Of a stretch of DNA of 64,000 bases, positions 60,870-64,000 are shown piece after piece. Source of the stretch: Steroidobacter gossypii (GTDB taxonomy: Bacteria > Pseudomonadota > Gammaproteobacteria > Steroidobacterales > Steroidobacteraceae). The notes beneath the pieces were generated by a model. It was not told the DNA's origin. It saw only the letters and a list, made by a program, of their open reading frames with translations, and made no database searches. The DNA lies in NCBI RefSeq assembly GCF_016801985.1, contig NZ_JAEVLS010000001.1, forward strand, positions 1,054,001 to 1,118,000, read 5' to 3'. Numbering within the stretch: the stretch's first letter is position 1; each line of letters opens with the position of its first letter. Both the position numbers and the translations under genes were made by a program.

Positions 60870-62369
60870 CTACCTGGAGGCTTCCACCACCGGTGCGTAT
60901 TTACGGAAATGCGCACTCAGCTCCTGCAACTCACGCGCGATTTCCCGGCGCTTCTCCACATCATCGCTTGCCGCGCGTAGCGCTTCGTCAGCTCCGCGGT
61001 TGAGTGCTGCAACCGCTTCTCGATTGCGCGGATGCAAGTCATACGCTTTGGCATAGCTCGACAACGCTGTGCTGATCGCATCCGCAAATCCATCGCGCTG
61101 ATAGAACGTCCAGGCTTCGTTGCCGACTTGCATGGCGGCACGGAAGTCCTGTTGAACCGACGCGGGCAGCTCGTTGAATGGAAGCGCGGGACTGGTTTCC
61201 AGGTAGTTTTGGTACCAGAGAAACCCCGCGGTCAACGCCAGCACCGCGCTCGCCGCCAGCGAAGCCTTCTGCAACAACGTGACGCCGCGGAATGCTTTGA
61301 GAAACTCGCTCGCGTTCTGCGGCCGATCTTTGCGCTCGAACGACAGACAGCTTTCGATGGCGCGCGCCTGCTTACGCTTCAGCCCTTTCAGCGGTGGCGG
61401 TTTGATGCCGAGCTTGCGCGCGTTCGGCGCGCTGTGGCGTTGATACGGATGAAATCCCGTGACGAGCTCGTACGCGATGATGCCAAGCGCATACATGTCA
61501 TCCACTGGATGCGGATCGATGCCGGCGACCATTTCGTCGGTGGCATAAGCCTCGGTGTATGCGCCGAGCGAGCCGGCATCGAACTCGTCCTTGTTCTCCT
61601 CGGTGACCGCGCTCGGCACCGCGCGGGCGATTCCGAAGTCGAGAATCTTCGCGGCGCCATCTTCGGCGATGAACACATTGCCGGGCTTGAGATCGGAATG
61701 AACGATGCCTTTGCGGTGCGCGTAGGCCAGTCCTTCAGCGATGCCGCGAACTATAGGCATTGCGACTTCCGCGCTGTTGCCCTTGCCGCGGCTCTCGCGA
61801 ACGATGGCGTCCAGCGAGCGACCTTTGAGCAGCTCCATGGTCATGTAGACCGTGTCGCCGTCGCGATCGAAGTCGAACACCGTGACTACGTTCGGATGCG
61901 CCAATGTTTGTGCTTTTCGGGCTTCGCGTTGCAGCGCCATGAATGACAGCGGATGCCGCGCGAACTCGGCGTTCAGGACTTTGAGCGCCACGTGCGGATT
62001 GGGATCGCGCGCTTCGAGCTTGCGACCGTCGACGGCGCTGAACACCAGGCCCATGCCGCCCTTGCCCAGCAATTGCTCCAGCACAAAGCGTTGCTTGATC
62101 ACCGCGCCGGGCGCCAAGGCCACCGGGTGATGTGCTTCCTGCTCGGTCCAATGGCTCGATCGTTGCTCGGGTACGCGCTCGGGCGCCTGGAGCGTAGGTG
62201 CAGAAGCGGCGTTCAGATCTTGGATCGGCCGGCCAGCTTTGAGTGTCGGCGCCGCAGCCTCCGGCTCCGGACGCACTAACGTACGCAGCTCAGTACCGGA
62301 ACGTTGCAAGGTCCCGTCGGTTGCGGCTGCGGAGCGCAACCTGGTTTGTTCTTCTTCCGTGGGTTTCAT
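60870..62369 (-). CDS. ppkA: Serine/threonine kinase, PpkA-like (T6SS regulation)
   Basis: 499 residues from ATG 62369 (the frame is open 12 codons further, into the phosphatase gene). A disordered N terminus of about 90 residues comes first. The kinase domain has FVLEQLLGKGGMGLVFSAVD, catalytic Lys in VALKVLN, HSDLKPGN in place of HRDLKPGN (non-RD type), and ILDFGIAR. A TM segment (ASLAASAVLALTAGFLWY) precedes a C-terminal helical periplasmic tail. In type VI secretion loci PpkA phosphorylates the FHA protein to switch secretion on. Here it lies directly behind pppA and the FHA gene, 19 bases apart. Confidence 0.88.
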   Translation of the reverse strand: MKPTEEEQTRLRSAAATDGTLQRSGTELRTLVRPEPEAAAPTLKAGRPIQDLNAASAPTLQAPERVPEQRSSHWTEQEAHHPVALAPGAVIKQRFVLEQLLGKGGMGLVFSAVDGRKLEARDPNPHVALKVLNAEFARHPLSFMALQREARKAQTLAHPNVVTVFDFDRDGDTVYMTMELLKGRSLDAIVRESRGKGNSAEVAMPIVRGIAEGLAYAHRKGIVHSDLKPGNVFIAEDGAAKILDFGIARAVPSAVTEENKDEFDAGSLGAYTEAYATDEMVAGIDPHPVDDMYALGIIAYELVTGFHPYQRHSAPNARKLGIKPPPLKGLKRKQARAIESCLSFERKDRPQNASEFLKAFRGVTLLQKASLAASAVLALTAGFLWYQNYLETSPALPFNELPASVQQDFRAAMQVGNEAWTFYQRDGFADAISTALSSYAKAYDLHPRNREAVAALNRGADEALRAASDDVEKRREIARELQELSAHFRKYAPVVEASR

Positions 62370-62388
62370 ACCGCCCCGGCCCGGCCGA

Positions 62389-63117
62389 TCATCGGGCTTC
62401 CACAATCACCACTGTTACGTTGTCACGCGCGCCCGCTCGTAGCGTGGCATCGATCAGCGCACGGGCGCTGGACTGCACATCTCCGGTGGACAGAGCTGCC
62501 GCGATCTGCGCGTCATTCAACTCGCGCGTGAGTCCATCGGAGCACAGCAGATAACGATCGCCTACTCGCACCCTATCCTTGCGAATGTCCAGAGTCAGCG
62601 CACTTTCTCCGCCCACCGCGCGGGTGATGGCATGGTCGGCTTCTTCATCGGCCTGTTGAAGGTTCAGCTCGGCGGCCCAGGTATGGTCGGTGGTCAGCTG
62701 GCTCAGCTGGCCCTGACGCCAGCGATACACCCGACTGTCGCCGGCCCACAGCATCGCGCACTCGTCGCGCCGGGCCACCATGACAACCACCGTGCTGCCG
62801 CTGACGATGGGATTGATCGGTCGGATCGAGGCTTCGTACAAGCGCCGGTTCACTTCGCTCATGCGCTGACGGATCACGCTGACCGCCTGGTCGAGCGAGC
62901 CTTCGGCGCTCAAGCGCTGCAGGCCCTGGCAGACCATGCGACTGGCGACGTCGCCATCGCGATAGCCGCCCATGCCGTCGGCCACGGCCCAGACGCCTAC
63001 CTCGCCAAGCTCGACGAACGCATCCTGATTGGTGGGCCGCAGCCGCCCCACATCGGTCAGACCTGCGGATACGAAAACCGGGGCCTGCCTGTCCAACACC
63101 TGCAATGTTTCATCCAT
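62389..63117 (-). CDS. pppA: PP2C-type phosphatase, PppA-like (T6SS regulation)
   Basis: 242 residues, PPM family. Metal-binding motifs: TDVGRLRPTNQDAFVE, VWAVADGMGGYRDGDVAS, LWAGDSRVYRWR, LLCSDGLTREL and GARDNVTVVIVE are all present, so it should be active. In T6SS it reverses phosphorylation by PpkA. Six bases after the FHA-gene stop and 19 before ppkA. Confidence 0.92.
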   Translation of the reverse strand: MDETLQVLDRQAPVFVSAGLTDVGRLRPTNQDAFVELGEVGVWAVADGMGGYRDGDVASRMVCQGLQRLSAEGSLDQAVSVIRQRMSEVNRRLYEASIRPINPIVSGSTVVVMVARRDECAMLWAGDSRVYRWRQGQLSQLTTDHTWAAELNLQQADEEADHAITRAVGGESALTLDIRKDRVRVGDRYLLCSDGLTRELNDAQIAAALSTGDVQSSARALIDATLRAGARDNVTVVIVEAR

Positions 63118-63123
63118 GAATGA

Positions 63124-64000
63124 CTATCCTGCCGGGCGGCTGGCTTTGTTCAGCCGCTCCAGATGTTCCTCGTAAGCGCGGGCGAACGCATCCCCGAACA
63201 GGGTGCGAAAGCCCGTTTCGGCATCCTTGACCAGCTCGCCGTACTTGTCACGGTACAGATCCCAATAACGCAACTTGGCCGGCACCCCCAGGATCGAGCC
63301 TTTCATCTGGCGATCGAACTCCTCCTGCATGCGCTGCGGATCGAACTGCGCCAGCATGGACTCGAACGCCAGGCGCATCGCGGCCAGGAACGCCGCCTGG
63401 TGATCGCGCACATCCCGAAACGCATCCTCCATGGCGCCGTCCGGCGATAGGTAGGCGGAATTGCGCTTGACCAGCAGGTTATGAAACGCGTCGTCGACGT
63501 TGGCCGAGAACTTCAGGGGATTGTTGTCGGTGGGCTTGAAGCTGGTGCCCCGCATGCGCATGTCGTCTTTCATACGCTCGCGGGTACGCAATGCTTCCAT
63601 GACGCCGCCCACCGAAATGCGCAGCATCTCGCCTAGAGTGCGCGCAATTTCGCTGCTCGGGTCGAGGCCTTCGATGCCCGCCGCTGCCAACAGTGTTTGC
63701 AGCTGAGAGTCGGCGGCGGCTGACGCGCGTGGTTCCGATCGCTGGATTGGCTCCAGTTTGGTGCGGACCGCGGGAATATTCGGAACGGCTTTGGGTGGAG
63801 GCGGCGCTGGCCGTCGCGCCTCCGGACGTGGCAGTGGAACGGCGACCGTGGACTTCACAACCTCGGGCTTGAGGCGCGCAGTCGCCGGTTTCCTGGGCGA
63901 CATGTCCGCGACTCCGTACCATTCGGTACCGGCATCGTCCTCATCCAGTTCCTCGTCGGCCTGCTCTTGGTCATCATCGTCGGCTGGCACGGGCAAGTCC
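63124..64000 (-). CDS. tagH: T6SS FHA-type protein TagH, C-terminal part (partial, 5' end off the right edge)
   Basis: The open minus-strand frame covers at least 292 codons and runs past the window edge (TTG 63996 is preceded by a sense codon, so it is not a convincing start). An acidic and Pro-rich linker (PADDDDQEQADEELDEDD, EARRPAPPPPKAVPNIP) comes first. Then follows the T6SS FHA C-terminal domain: LQTLLAAAGIEGLDPSSEIA, SVGGVMEALRTRERMKDDMR, NNPLKFSANVDDAFHNLL, LGVPAKLRYWDLYRDKYG. The N-terminal FHA domain, which PpkA would phosphorylate, is not in the window. Marks the edge of a type VI secretion gene cluster. Confidence 0.85.
   Translation of the reverse strand, partial: DLPVPADDDDQEQADEELDEDDAGTEWYGVADMSPRKPATARLKPEVVKSTVAVPLPRPEARRPAPPPPKAVPNIPAVRTKLEPIQRSEPRASAAADSQLQTLLAAAGIEGLDPSSEIARTLGEMLRISVGGVMEALRTRERMKDDMRMRGTSFKPTDNNPLKFSANVDDAFHNLLVKRNSAYLSPDGAMEDAFRDVRDHQAAFLAAMRLAFESMLAQFDPQRMQEEFDRQMKGSILGVPAKLRYWDLYRDKYGELVKDAETGFRTLFGDAFARAYEEHLERLNKASRPAG

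Overview
The window is GC-rich, densely coded bacterial chromosome with no rRNA, tRNA, transposase or CRISPR array that I can see. An RND efflux triad, a TonB-dependent receptor, a full-length Lhr helicase, encapsulin with ferritin-like cargo, UrcA- and DUF3096-type small proteins and type VI secretion regulators together suggest a free-living gammaproteobacterium of the Xanthomonadales / Nevskiales / Steroidobacterales kind. That placement is inference from gene content, not a phylogeny.

Left part (1-31.8 kb). A cut-off glutathione S-transferase is followed by a complete MexAB-OprM-like efflux operon (675-6656) and the giant helicase Lhr (6781-11178). Next come a DUF2807 lipoprotein divergent from a membrane diguanylate cyclase, with a perfect CRP-type site between them; class I fructose-1,6-bisphosphatase; a stand-alone ketosynthase; a second diguanylate cyclase; and a PAS-HisKA-REC protein that has lost its ATPase domain. 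A LysR regulator stands divergent from a citrate-synthase-family gene with a palindrome between them. A classic Ile/Val attenuator (promoter, leader peptide, terminator at 22413-22620) controls an acetolactate synthase large subunit whose next gene is a CsaA-like protein instead of the small subunit. Then come a thioesterase, a MarC protein, and a TetR / TonB-receptor / 3-hydroxybutyrate-dehydrogenase-like unit with two copies of an 18-bp operator, followed by an AmpG-like MFS carrier.

Middle part (31.8-47.8 kb). About 16 kb on the minus strand is one tightly coupled gene cluster: VWA/GATase-like membrane protein, caspase-like secreted protein without its cysteine, TPR-gluzincin metallopeptidase, MoxR AAA+ ATPase, DUF58, BatA-like VWA protein, DUF4175, DUF4159, a 60-residue zinc-ribbon protein, then a membrane histidine kinase. 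Most junctions are 4-base (ATGA/GTGA) overlaps or direct abutments. This is the best candidate in the window for a poorly described system; I infer a MoxR/VWA-driven envelope quality-control or proteolysis machine.

Right part (47.8-64 kb). An encapsulated-ferritin/encapsulin pair forms an iron-storage nanocompartment. It is followed by a GcvA-type LysR regulator, small secreted and membrane proteins, intergenic regions with strong inverted repeats, a hybrid sensor kinase, a carboxylesterase, a DUF3096 mini-protein, an UrcA protein, a LytS/LytTR two-component pair, an EamA transporter, an archaeal/eukaryotic-type prolyl-tRNA synthetase, and a short XRE regulator. The right edge enters a type VI secretion locus: ppkA-like kinase, pppA-like phosphatase and the C-terminal part of a TagH/Fha-type protein.
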